38,282 nucleotides of DNA. Origin: Mucilaginibacter sp. GTDB lineage: Bacteria > Bacteroidota > Bacteroidia > Sphingobacteriales > Sphingobacteriaceae. Within the stretch, counting starts at the first letter, position 1. Each line of letters opens with the position of its first letter. The translations under genes were made by a program, and so were the position numbers. A model generated the notes under the pieces. The model did no database searches and was not told the DNA's origin. It worked only from the letters and a program-made list of their open reading frames with translations. This document shows positions 8,421 through 16,282 of the stretch, one piece after another. The stretch is from positions 1 to 38,282 of the forward strand of contig JAQBOU010000122.1 in NCBI GenBank assembly GCA_028287865.1, written 5' to 3'.

Positions 8421-9457
8421 GGTTTTTTGGCCTCAAATAAATTCAAACCGCTTAATTTTAAATTTTTCCGGTTCGAGATAAAGAACTCAACAATTAATAA
8501 CAAAAATGCAAAACCCAGGAAAAACTGAAAACGGTCTTCAAAGTTTTTAAAGCTTTTACTGTCAATTGTTTTTCTTTGAACTTTTCCAATCTGATCCATT
8601 ATGATGTTCAGTCCGCTGTTGGCATTGGTAGCTCTTACATAAGTGCCCATTCCAGCAGTGGAGATCTCTTTACACATATCTTCATTCAGCTTACTAATAA
8701 CGGTTTTACCCACACTGTCCGTATGAAAACCAACCTGTTTCCCGTTCTGATAAATTGGTATGGGTGAGCCTCCGGCTGAACCTATACCTACTACATTTAC
8801 CATTACATCCTTATCAGCGGCATTTTTCGCCGCCTTAACTGCGTCATCTTCGTGATTTTCGCCATCGGTAATTATAATCATGGCCTTACCTGTTCCATCC
8901 TTAAAGTCAAACGATTTCATGCCAAGGTCAATTGCCGAGCCAATGGCGGTTCCCTGCGTAGGCACCATACTGGTATTAATGGTACTCAAAAACAATTTGG
9001 CTGCCGAGTAATCAGTTGTTACGGGTAATTGCACATAGGCTTCTCCGGCAAAAACAATGATGCCTATACGGTCATTATGCAGGTTATCGATTAATTGCGC
9101 TATAGCCCGCTTGGCATTTTCGAGACGGTTCGGCGGCATATCCTGCGAGAGCATACTATTTGAAACATCCAGCAGTATCATCAAATCAGCAGCTTTACGC
9201 TTTTCTTCCTCCATTTTCGAACCGATCTGCGGATCGGCTATGCCAATGATCAGAAATCCATAAGCCACCAAAAATAAGATAAACTTAAGCCATGGCCTCG
9301 AAAACGAAACCTCAGGGATCATCATATCAACGATACGCCTATCCCCAAGCCTGGCAACAGCATTTTTTTTCCATGTGGTTACCGCTATAAAAAGCAGCAC
9401 AAACACCGGGATAGCGGCTAATGCCCACAAAAATTCTATATTTTGAAAACGCAGCAT
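8417..9457 (-). CDS. batB: BatB: von Willebrand factor A membrane protein
   Basis: This 346-aa protein has two N-terminal membrane helices (about 8-27 and 56-73), a VWA domain from about residue 90 to 290, and a C-terminal helix (FQFFLGFAFLLLIVEFF). The metal-ion-dependent adhesion site is intact: DVSNS at 97-101 and a later ITDGENHEDD acidic element. Topology places the VWA domain outside the cytoplasm. It lies 3 bases after batA and overlaps batC by 4 bases. BatB and BatA usually work as a pair that binds partners through a divalent metal, under the action of the MoxR ATPase. The motif and context support the name; ligands are unknown. Confidence 0.9.
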   Translation of the reverse strand: MLRFQNIEFLWALAAIPVFVLLFIAVTTWKKNAVARLGDRRIVDMMIPEVSFSRPWLKFILFLVAYGFLIIGIADPQIGSKMEEEKRKAADLMILLDVSNSMLSQDMPPNRLENAKRAIAQLIDNLHNDRIGIIVFAGEAYVQLPVTTDYSAAKLFLSTINTSMVPTQGTAIGSAIDLGMKSFDFKDGTGKAMIIITDGENHEDDAVKAAKNAADKDVMVNVVGIGSAGGSPIPIYQNGKQVGFHTDSVGKTVISKLNEDMCKEISTAGMGTYVRATNANSGLNIIMDQIGKVQRKTIDSKSFKNFEDRFQFFLGFAFLLLIVEFFISNRKNLKLSGLNLFEAKKP

Positions 9458-9460
9458 CTT

Positions 9461-10465
9461 TTAAGTTAAGGCTCCTTTAAATAAAGTATTTTTTAATACA
9501 AACTCAGTTAATAAAAAGAATAAACCGATTAAAGCGAATGGCAAAAAACATTCGGATTTTTTATGAAATTGGGTTACGTCAATCTTTGCCTTTTCCAATT
9601 TATCAATCTGATCATAAATATTTTTTAACGTTCTGTTATCAGTAGCCCTGAAATATTTCCCGCCGGTAATATCAGCAATTTTGGTAAGGGTGCCTTCGTC
9701 AACATCCACCGGTATTTGCTGATACTGGACACCAAATGGCGTTTGAACCGGGTATGGCGCATAACCTTTTGTGCCTATTCCCACTGTATAAACCCTTACA
9801 TTAAATTGTTTGGCAATTTCGGCTGCGGTAACGGGCGGTATTGATCCCATATTATTTGATCCGTCGGTAAGCAATATTACCACCTTGCTTTTTGCTTCAC
9901 CGTCTTTAAGCCTGTTTACCGCGGTGGCCAATCCCATACCAATGGCGGTGCCATCGTCTATCATCCCGTTTTTAACATCCTGAAAAAGATTGACCAAAAC
10001 ATCATGATCAATAGTTAAAGGACATTGCGTGAAAGCTTCACCGCTGAAGATCACCAGGCCAATACGGTCGTCAGGGCGGTTTTTTATAAAATCTATCGCT
10101 ATATTTTTCCCTGCTTCCAGCCGGTTAGGCTGAAAATCCTCCGCAAGCATACTCCCGGAAATATCCGAGGCAATAATAATATCGATCCCTTCGGTAGTGG
10201 TATTTTGCCAGCTTAATGACGATTGAGGCCTTGCCAGCGCAATGATTAGGGCGGCAATAGCTAACGACCGCAACACAATGCTAAAGTGCCTAAGCCGGGG
10301 AATAACACTTTTTACAGGCAATGAAAACCCCTTTACTGCCGATACACTTAAACTCCCCTGCAGTTTTTGTTCCCGCCAAATATACCAGGCTACCATTACC
10401 GGGATGAGGATAAAGAACCAAAAAAATCCGGGATTGGCAAATTCTATCGATTTAAGGAAATTCAT
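9461..10465 (-). CDS. batA: BatA: von Willebrand factor A membrane protein
   Basis: This 334-aa protein is built like BatB: a membrane helix at about 13-30, a second at 62-78, a VWA domain with an intact MIDAS (DISGS at 101-105 and LTDGSNN further on), and a C-terminal membrane helix (FALIGLFFLLTEFVL). Its ATG shares one base with the stop of the preceding gene (TAATG), a sign of translational coupling. BatA and BatB are paralogues, and their two consecutive copies are the hallmark of the Bacteroides aerotolerance operon. A role in oxidative-stress tolerance comes from the family name in Bacteroides fragilis; whether it applies in this organism is inference. Confidence 0.9.
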   Translation of the reverse strand: MNFLKSIEFANPGFFWFFILIPVMVAWYIWREQKLQGSLSVSAVKGFSLPVKSVIPRLRHFSIVLRSLAIAALIIALARPQSSLSWQNTTTEGIDIIIASDISGSMLAEDFQPNRLEAGKNIAIDFIKNRPDDRIGLVIFSGEAFTQCPLTIDHDVLVNLFQDVKNGMIDDGTAIGMGLATAVNRLKDGEAKSKVVILLTDGSNNMGSIPPVTAAEIAKQFNVRVYTVGIGTKGYAPYPVQTPFGVQYQQIPVDVDEGTLTKIADITGGKYFRATDNRTLKNIYDQIDKLEKAKIDVTQFHKKSECFLPFALIGLFFLLTEFVLKNTLFKGALT

Positions 10466-11436
10466 TAAAGATTCCCCCCTTCCGCATTGCTTTTTACCTC
10501 AACCTGTTGGGTATCGGATACAAAACTTACCGCATTTGCAAAGCTTTGTTCATTTTCGGCCGGCAACGGTTTTTCTTTTGCAAATTTTACCAGGTCAGCC
10601 ATTACCAATGTTTTGCGCAGCAATTGCTTGTCTTCAGTTTTAATATCCAGGTATTTTAAGCTATCAAAAATTTCGTCGGTTGTTTTCTCATGGGTTTTTA
10701 TGACGTACCTTTTTTCTAAATACTCCCGCAACACATCGCTTAACTCAATATAATATTGCTTAACCTCACCCTGCTGCCATAGTTTTTTATCACGCAATTC
10801 ATTCAGTTTTTTCAGTGCCTCCACATGGGCAGGTATAATGGGTTGTTTTACAACTTTTATTACCGGGACGTTTTTCGGCCTCTTTTTTAAATAATAGATC
10901 AGCCCGATAATTGCTGCTATTACAACCAGGGCCAATACAACCCAGTACCAGTTATCCATCAGCCAGTCAAAAAAAGTATAGGATACCTTTAAAGGCTGTT
11001 TAATATCATAAATGCCTTTAGTGGTATCAACTTTAACCGTTTGCACCATTAAGGTTAATTCGTTGGTTTTTACAACGCCACCGGCAGTACCGAAGGAGTA
11101 TGAAGGAATGGCATAGGTACCTGCGTCAAAACTGGTTAGCGTATAACTTTGCGTTATAGTTGCCTGATTCCTATCCTTCTTGTCAACAACGGTATCGGGT
11201 TTATTGCTGCTTACAACCTGTACCTTCCCTGTTATGGTATCTGTTAACTTCGGAAAGTTCACATGTTCTTTTATAGGTTGATGAACAATTAAATAAAGCC
11301 TGGTTTGGTCGCCAATACGAATGGTATAGGGGTTCAGCCTGGCTTCTGCCCGGATATTTTGTGCGCCTGCATTAAATGTAAGGCCGGTTATAATTAACAG
11401 TGAAAACAGGATAGTATTAAAAAAACTTCTATTCAT
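10465..11436 (-). CDS. Exported single-pass membrane protein between DUF58 and BatA (BatD-like)
   Basis: This 323-aa protein has a signal peptide (to about residue 25, NAGAQ), a beta-rich extracytoplasmic domain (residues 27-155), one membrane helix near 165-187 (YWVVLALVVIAAIIGLIYYL), then a helical cytoplasmic tail. The tail signature ALKKLNELRDKKLW...YIELSDVLREYLEKRY recurs in the fifth or sixth genes of MoxR/VWA operons (DUF4381- or BatD-like). It sits 5 bases after the DUF58 gene and overlaps batA by one base. I do not assign a gene symbol. The layout (outer beta domain, helix, inner helical tail) resembles a shortened BatD, so an ancient duplication or shared fold is possible. Function is unknown, but a MoxR/VWA complex subunit is likely. 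Confidence 0.72.
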   Translation of the reverse strand: MNRSFFNTILFSLLIITGLTFNAGAQNIRAEARLNPYTIRIGDQTRLYLIVHQPIKEHVNFPKLTDTITGKVQVVSSNKPDTVVDKKDRNQATITQSYTLTSFDAGTYAIPSYSFGTAGGVVKTNELTLMVQTVKVDTTKGIYDIKQPLKVSYTFFDWLMDNWYWVVLALVVIAAIIGLIYYLKKRPKNVPVIKVVKQPIIPAHVEALKKLNELRDKKLWQQGEVKQYYIELSDVLREYLEKRYVIKTHEKTTDEIFDSLKYLDIKTEDKQLLRKTLVMADLVKFAKEKPLPAENEQSFANAVSFVSDTQQVEVKSNAEGGNL

Positions 11437-11441
11437 TTTTC

Positions 11442-12323
11442 TTACCTTTTTCTTTCCCGCTTTTTAAACAAAGTCATCAAAGGCTTCACATACGATTCGT
11501 GCGTGCCAATATCAGTAGCATCCACACCCGATTTGCTGAAAACCTCTTTTAAACGGGCATTTCTTTTTAAAGCATCAATTTTATAGGCATCGCGTACTTT
11601 TTTATCCCCGGTATTGATCCATATCAGCTCGCCGGTTTCTTCATCCTTTACAGGTATCAGCCCGAGGTCAGGAAATTCCTCTTCATGCTTATCGAAAAGC
11701 CTTAAAGCAATAATATCATGTTTCTTATTGGCTATCTTAAGTTCTGATTCAAAAGCAGGGCTCATAAAATCCGATATAATAAATGCGGTACATTTCTTTT
11801 TGATGGCACTGGTAAAATATTTTAAAGCCTGGGCCACATCAGTGCCTTTGTTTTGCGGTTTAAAATCTATCAGTTCCCTGATGATCATTAATATATGACT
11901 TCTTCCTTTTTTAGGCGGAATAAACTTTTCGATCTTATCGCTAAAAAATATCACTCCTACCTTATCATTGTTTTGTATTGCCGAAAAAGCGACCACAGCA
12001 CATATTTCTGTAGCCAGGTCCTGTTTCTGCTGGTTAAGGGTTCCAAAGTTTTCAGAACCGCTCACATCCATCAGCAACATTACGGTTAGCTCACGCTCTT
12101 CATCAAAAACCTTCACATAGGGATGGTTGAAACGGGCGGTAACATTCCAGTCTATCGTTCTTATCTCGTCGCCCAACTGGTATTCACGCACCTCGCTAAA
12201 GGCCATACCCCTGCCTTTAAATGCAGAGTGGTACTCACCCGAAAATAGGTGATTGCTTAACCCGCGGGTTTTGATCTCAATCTTCCTTACTTTTTTAAGC
12301 AGCTCTTTGGTATCCCTTGCCAT
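11442..12323 (-). CDS. DUF58 VWA-like protein of the MoxR operon
   Basis: This 293-aa cytoplasmic protein has no signal or membrane helix. It contains the DUF58 hallmark RTIDWNVTAR (55-64) and a VWA-type core with DVSGS at 86-90. DUF58 proteins accompany MoxR ATPases throughout bacteria and are regarded as VWA-containing adaptors. It follows moxR after 94 bases that hold a palindromic repeat (12327-12417), and precedes an exported membrane protein by 5 bases. The start at 12323 (MARDTKELLKKV) is the family's usual beginning. Confidence 0.88.
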   Translation of the reverse strand: MARDTKELLKKVRKIEIKTRGLSNHLFSGEYHSAFKGRGMAFSEVREYQLGDEIRTIDWNVTARFNHPYVKVFDEERELTVMLLMDVSGSENFGTLNQQKQDLATEICAVVAFSAIQNNDKVGVIFFSDKIEKFIPPKKGRSHILMIIRELIDFKPQNKGTDVAQALKYFTSAIKKKCTAFIISDFMSPAFESELKIANKKHDIIALRLFDKHEEEFPDLGLIPVKDEETGELIWINTGDKKVRDAYKIDALKRNARLKEVFSKSGVDATDIGTHESYVKPLMTLFKKRERKR

Positions 12324-12326
12324 ATT

Positions 12327-12417
12327 GCCCCTCTAAATCTCCCCGGTAGGGAAGAATTGTTATTTATTTTATTTTCTTTTTTAAAAGTCCTCCCACCCAG
12401 GGAGGATTAGGTGAGGC
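12327..12417 (-). repeat. Stop-codon-abutting palindromic repeat, copy A
   Basis: On the minus strand it begins immediately after the moxR stop with GCCTCACCTAATCCTCCC, contains a CCTCCC...GGGAGG hairpin followed by ACTTTT and an AT-rich segment, and ends GGGGAGATTTAGAGGGGC. Its ends are imperfect inverted repeats and match copy B at 30319-30373. It fills the whole gap to the DUF58 gene. The hairpin with following Ts could attenuate transcription inside the operon. Confidence 0.7.
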
Positions 12418-13473
12418 TTAAGGTACTTCTACTGCATTTAAGATCCCGGTTATGATATCTTCGGAGGTCATATTTTCAGCTTCGGCCTCATAGGTTAGCC
12501 CGATACGGTGCCTCAAAACATCATGACAGATTGCCCTTACATCTTCTGGTATTACATATCCCCTGCGTTTGATGAACGCATAAGCCTTTGAAGCTAACGC
12601 AAGGTTGATACTTGCCCTCGGTGAAGCCCCAAAGCTGATGAGGTTTTTATAGTTAGATAGCTTGTACTGGTCGGGATACCGGGTAGCAAAAACAATATCG
12701 ATGATGTACTGCTCTATCTTTTCATCCATGTAAACTTCTCTTACCACTTTACGCGCCCTGATTATATCGTCAGGATGAATAATGGCCGTCGGCTTTAACA
12801 TTCCCTGCGGTGCAATATTTGCGCGGATGATCTTCTTTTCGTCTTCCTTGTTTGGATAGCCAATTACCACCTTCAGCATAAAACGGTCAACTTGTGCTTC
12901 CGGCAACGGATAAGTACCTTCCTGCTCAATCGGGTTTTGCGTAGCCAGCACCAGGAAAGGGTTAGGCAGCATAAAAGTATTATCGCCAAGCGTCACCTGT
13001 CTTTCCTGCATAGCTTCCAGCAAAGCGCTTTGTACCTTTGCCGGCGCACGGTTTATTTCATCGGCCAGCACAAAGTTTGAAAAGATAGGACCTTTTCTAA
13101 CTATAAATTCCTCTTTCTTTTGGTTATAGATCATTGTTCCCACTAAATCAGCAGGTAACAGATCGGGCGTAAACTGGATACGGCTAAAATCGGCCTGGAT
13201 AGCTTTTGACAGTGTATTGATTGCCAATGTTTTAGCCAAACCCGGTACACCTTCTAAAAGGATATGACCATCAGCCAGTAAACCGATCAGCAGGCGCTCA
13301 ACCATATATTTCTGGCCGACGATCACCTTGTCCATTTCCATTTTAAGCAGATCAACAAAGGCGCTTTCGCGCTGTATCATTTCGTTAATTGCTCTTATAT
13401 CTGTTGAATATGATGAATTACCAGTCAAAGTATCTGCTGCAGGATACCCTGTATTACTATTTATTTCTTCCAT
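12418..13473 (-). CDS. MoxR family AAA+ ATPase
   Basis: This 351-aa AAA+ ATPase has Walker A GVPGLAKT at 75-82, Walker B VLADE near 135-139, a NRAPAKVQSALLEAMQE stretch, sensor 1 LATQNP at 176-181, and the MoxR family core TYPLPEAQVDRFML. The C-terminal lid carries the sensor-2 region GASPRAS. It is the first gene of the eight-gene bat operon, 16-50 bases after a good Bacteroidota promoter. MoxR ATPases act as chaperone-like remodelling enzymes for VWA partners, here presumably DUF58, BatA and BatB. The predicted length and start fit the family. Confidence 0.92.
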   Translation of the reverse strand: MEEINSNTGYPAADTLTGNSSYSTDIRAINEMIQRESAFVDLLKMEMDKVIVGQKYMVERLLIGLLADGHILLEGVPGLAKTLAINTLSKAIQADFSRIQFTPDLLPADLVGTMIYNQKKEEFIVRKGPIFSNFVLADEINRAPAKVQSALLEAMQERQVTLGDNTFMLPNPFLVLATQNPIEQEGTYPLPEAQVDRFMLKVVIGYPNKEDEKKIIRANIAPQGMLKPTAIIHPDDIIRARKVVREVYMDEKIEQYIIDIVFATRYPDQYKLSNYKNLISFGASPRASINLALASKAYAFIKRRGYVIPEDVRAICHDVLRHRIGLTYEAEAENMTSEDIITGILNAVEVP

Positions 13474-13495
13474 GAAGTATTTTTATTTGGAGTGG

Positions 13496-13528
13496 CAAAA
13501 TTAAACAGATGATCATTTTTTTGCCAAA
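13496..13528 (-). promoter_or_regulatory. Bacteroidota-type promoter for the moxR-bat operon
   Basis: On the minus strand a -33 TTTG (13525-13528) is separated by 21 bases from TAATTTTG (13496-13503), an exact TAnnTTTG -7 box. Transcription would begin about 15 bases before the moxR ATG, giving a short leader. Two AAAGCTCCT direct repeats at 13631-13639 and 13654-13662 lie upstream and could be operator-like, but nothing else supports that. Confidence 0.55.
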
Positions 13529-13737
13529 GAAAAGTGAAGCATAAATGTTAAATTTTGTTAAATCCGATCGCTGACTAAATAATTTTTAAATGTCTTATTG
13601 ATAATTTGTGAAATTAACAATAAAAAACATAAAGCTCCTTTGAAGTTATTTAAAAAGCTCCTGTAAAATTTAAGGATCAGAAAAACAAGCAATAATATAA
13701 TTCAAATCTTTAAATGAGCGTTCGGAAAAAATGAGAC

Positions 13738-13773
13738 AAAAAAAAGTGGCTCCGATCTTTCGGGGCCACTTTT
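13738..13773 (-). terminator. Bidirectional intrinsic terminator downstream of the 25-aa peptide ORF
   Basis: A 9-bp stem, AAAAGTGGC (13742-13750) with GCCACTTTT (13765-13773), encloses a loop with its own CCG/CGG pair. On the minus strand the stem is followed by eight Ts; on the plus strand by TTTTATTTTTT. It lies about 30 bases after the small peptide ORF at 13803-13880 and is well placed to end its transcript. Confidence 0.75.
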
Positions 13774-13802
13774 ATTTTTTTAAGTGGATTTAAGGCTTAA
13801 TA

Positions 13803-13880
13803 TTAAGCTCTTTTCCTTGCAGGAACAAGAGGTAATACGATACAAGCGATTAAAGCGGCAACTTCTAATACGATTAACAT
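13803..13880 (-). CDS. 25-aa hydrophobic membrane peptide (not in the ORF track)
   Basis: An ATG at 13880 opens a 25-codon frame that reads MLIVLEVAALIACIVLPLV then PARKRA and stops with TAA. It is one strongly hydrophobic helix with a single Glu near the N-terminus and a basic C-terminal tail. The composition (a full membrane span, then R-K-R at the end) suggests a small inner-membrane peptide rather than chance. A T-tailed hairpin follows 30 bases downstream on the same strand. No Shine-Dalgarno is visible, which is normal for this phylum. Near-matches to the -7 box (TAGTTTTT, TAGGTTTA) lie 50-90 bases upstream. I do not recognise the family. It could be a type I toxin-like peptide, a membrane-complex subunit or a leader peptide. 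Confidence 0.5.
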   Translation of the reverse strand: MLIVLEVAALIACIVLPLVPARKRA

Positions 13881-14900
13881 GACTTTAGTTTTTTAAGTAA
13901 TTATTGAACATTAAATTTTGTCAGAAAAACTAACCCTTTTATTTCTGTTAAACCTAATCTTTCAATTGAGGCTTAGGATTTAAGATTTGTATTTCCTGTA
14001 CTGGGTTAGGCTAAAAACATGCCATAACGTATTTTTTAATAAAAATCGTTTTTGGGTTGAAAAATTGCTAAAATTAAAATTTACTTAATTTTGAAATTCA
14101 CTTTAAAAAGTTGAAGATTTTCTGTTTTTGGTTTCAATTTTATGACTATTACCTGAAAATCTTGTTTAAAAAACCTAATAAATCCTGTTTGGGGGATATT
14201 TTCAGATAATTAATGAAAATAGATTGAGTTTTTGCAGATATAATCGCCGTTATCATAAAAATAAAAAACAAGCGAGTTTATAAATCTTTAAGGACATTTT
14301 TTTAGAGCTGGCAGTAGTGGTTCTTTTTAATTAAATTCTTTTTTGAGCCCTTTTTATTTTAATTATCATTTGAAATTAAATTTTTGACAATTTGTCATAC
14401 ATGCTGACAAGTGGCAAAATTCGATAAAAATGACTGCAAAAAAATACTGCCAAACCACTGACAAAATGACAAACGATTAAATTCATAGGTAAAATACCTG
14501 ATTCTAGCCTTGTGCCAATTTCATTGACGAATCAAAATTGGTTGTCAATATTGCTATTTCTGTAAAATTTGGTATTTAAAAGGAGTTATCGTTAAGCGGT
14601 ATATCAGTTTCAGGGCAAAATATTGCCAACTTAATTATTTAACAAATTGAACTTGAGAGTTGAAGTCGAAAGCAGCAGCTTAAGGAAGTCAAAAAATCTG
14701 TAATAAGGTTTAGGTTTGTTTGATACTTAAATCTAAGTTAAACTACAATAGTTTTATTATGGCTTAACTATTAATCTGATTGAAAGGTAAGAATGTATTT
14801 ATGTTTTTTAAAATATATTATACCAATACCGTTATTGTATATGTGAACGTCGCTTTTCGAGGTATATAGTTCAATATATGTCTACTTTTTGATATCAGTC
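13881..14900. other. AT-rich gene-free stretch with clustered TGACA/TGCCA motifs
   Basis: About 1 kb without a credible ORF on either strand. Around 14382-14485 there is a 13-base palindrome, TGACAATTTGTCA, then TGACAAGTGGCA, CTGCCAAACCA and TGACAAAATGACA. Near 14512 is CCAATTT...AAATTGG. These spaced motifs look like protein-binding sites, but no gene starts within 500 bases in either direction. The rest shows homopolymer-rich AT sequence and nothing I can name. Confidence 0.4.
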
Positions 14901-15032
14901 TTAACCACAATTGTTCCTCGCGTTCCCCTCAATTTCTACATCAATTATTTTCCCATCAAATTTAGCAGTTGATATGGATATGCCTACCCAATCTGATGCG
15001 GGTGTTTTTTGAATATAGCTGAAAGCTCTAAG
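14901..15032 (-). pseudogene. Possible remnant of a protein-coding gene (43 codons, no start)
   Basis: Between an in-frame TAA and the stop at 14901 the minus strand reads ...QKTPASDWVGISISTAK and continues with FDGKIIDVEIEGN. There is no ATG, and codon composition looks more protein-like than the surrounding AT-rich DNA. It may be the C-terminal end of a decayed gene. I do not recognise the family, and chance is not excluded. Confidence 0.22.
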
Positions 15033-15144
15033 TTATTTCTCCTTACATAAATCTGACATGGATAAGTTACCGTAGATGTAATCAAAATGTAAAATTAAAT
15101 TCCTGGTTAAGTAATCCATCTTCTAACAATATAAATCAACTGCT

Positions 15145-15573
15145 ATGAAAAAAAACACATTCAAAAAAATCCTGGTTTACACGCTATCCAGTATTTTATT
15201 ATTGGTAATCGTGCTGTGCGTTCACATTTATATGGTCTATCGCCCCAAAGCACCCACTGCATCTTCAAGGGTAATGGCCCGTATAGATATTAAACAACCG
15301 ATAAATGATGCTGACGCCAATAAGATAAAAGTATTTATGGCCCATGAAAAGGGCGTAGACCATTACCTGGTGAATCCTGAAACCAGTATCGTTGTTTTCA
15401 CATTTCTACCCATAAAAACCACCGGGAATCGGGTTGTCGATGATTTTAAAGCAAGTTTCAGCTTCAAAGCCGACCGCTTTGTGCCAACAACAAACGATTT
15501 AAAAAGCAGCTGCCCTGTAGCCGCTTCATCTTACACTTATAAAGTTTATCAATTTATTTCTCAAATAATTTAA
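15145..15573 (+). CDS. Small membrane-anchored protein with an HMA-like region
   Basis: This 142-aa protein has a basic N-terminus, one membrane helix at about 9-31 (ILVYTLSSILLLVIVLCVHIYMVY), and a periplasmic domain. The segment RIDIKQPINDADANKIKVFMAHEKGVDHYLVNPE followed by SIVVFTF has the beta-alpha-beta rhythm of heavy-metal-associated (ferredoxin-like) folds, but lacks the CxxC metal site. A lone SCP near the end is the only cysteine pair candidate. It lies 14 bases before the haemoglobin-like lipoprotein and is surely co-transcribed. I infer a role as a partner of that lipoprotein; no function is known to me. Confidence 0.6.
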   Translation: MKKNTFKKILVYTLSSILLLVIVLCVHIYMVYRPKAPTASSRVMARIDIKQPINDADANKIKVFMAHEKGVDHYLVNPETSIVVFTFLPIKTTGNRVVDDFKASFSFKADRFVPTTNDLKSSCPVAASSYTYKVYQFISQII

Positions 15574-15587
15574 CCACAAAAATCAAT

Positions 15588-16154
15588 ATGAAAAAGTTAA
15601 CATTCCTCCCCATTGCCTTTTTAATTGCACTATCTGTACTGCTTATAGATGCATGCAGTAAAAAAGCCTCCAGCAACCCAACACCAACAACAGGAGCCAC
15701 CCTATATGATTCATTAGGCGGAACTGTGCTGGTTACCGATCCAACACATTCTGGTGCGATGATTGAAAAAGGGCGCTTAGCAATACGAAACGTTATAGAC
15801 AGTACAATATTTGTTATTGCTGCCGATTCAAAAATCAACGGTCACTTCACTGTATTACTTGCTGAAGTTACTAAAGGTGATCTTTCTGGTTTTACAGACC
15901 TGAGCGAAAATTTAACAACTTTTGTTGCGGGTGCTACGGGCGCTAAAGATTATATTTATATAGGATTAAATATGACCGATGCCCACAACCCTGCGACTAA
16001 CCCGCGGATGAACGGGAAAGCCACCAGTGCAGATTTCGATGCTTTTGTTAATGACCTTGTAGCGGGCGCCAACAAAAATAAAGTACCAGCCAATTTAATT
16101 AATTCGATTGGCAAAATTGTTCAAACTTTAAGGGGCCAGGTGGTTCAGAAATAA
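15588..16154 (+). CDS. Truncated-haemoglobin-like lipoprotein (group 1 type)
   Basis: This 188-aa protein has a lipoprotein signal (lipobox IDAC, C23) and a globin-like domain. TLYDSLGG at 38-45 matches the group 1 truncated haemoglobin start, Phe87 fits the conserved CD1 Phe, and NMTDAH gives H133 as likely proximal haem ligand. The tail DAFVNDLVAGANKNKVP matches the G/H-helix pattern. Compared with Mycobacterium GlbN there are about 15 extra residues after the LGG turn and about 11 before the proximal His. The distal B10 Tyr appears replaced (Ile74 or Phe75 in my hand alignment). It would be tethered in the periplasm. The gene follows the HMA-like gene by 14 bases, and a strong terminator closes the pair. 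Haem binding is inferred. Confidence 0.75.
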   Translation: MKKLTFLPIAFLIALSVLLIDACSKKASSNPTPTTGATLYDSLGGTVLVTDPTHSGAMIEKGRLAIRNVIDSTIFVIAADSKINGHFTVLLAEVTKGDLSGFTDLSENLTTFVAGATGAKDYIYIGLNMTDAHNPATNPRMNGKATSADFDAFVNDLVAGANKNKVPANLINSIGKIVQTLRGQVVQK

Positions 16155-16178
16155 GTTTAAATTTACAATAGACAGGCG

Positions 16179-16206
16179 GCCCGGAATGAACGTTCCGGGC
16201 TTTTTT
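16179..16206 (+). terminator. Intrinsic terminator after the haemoglobin-like lipoprotein gene
   Basis: A perfect 8-bp stem, GCCCGGAA/TTCCGGGC, with a 6-base loop (16187-16192), is followed directly by TTTTTT. It lies 25 bases after the stop codon and separates this transcript from the hemA-like gene. Confidence 0.9.
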
Positions 16207-16282
16207 ATAACGCAGCGATTACACATAAGCAAGGTAAAATCTATAAGTTTTTTAATTACGTAAATATTAAAAATAGAAGTAA

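Noticed and set aside
14500-14540. Possible sigma-54 promoter (TTGGCACAAGGC on the minus strand)
   Set aside because: The GG-to-GC spacing is 8 bases instead of the required 12, so it does not fit the -24/-12 rule.
13474-15144. CRISPR array or tRNA/rRNA genes in the long intergenic region
   Set aside because: No regularly spaced identical repeats, cloverleaf or rRNA-like sequence could be found by eye.
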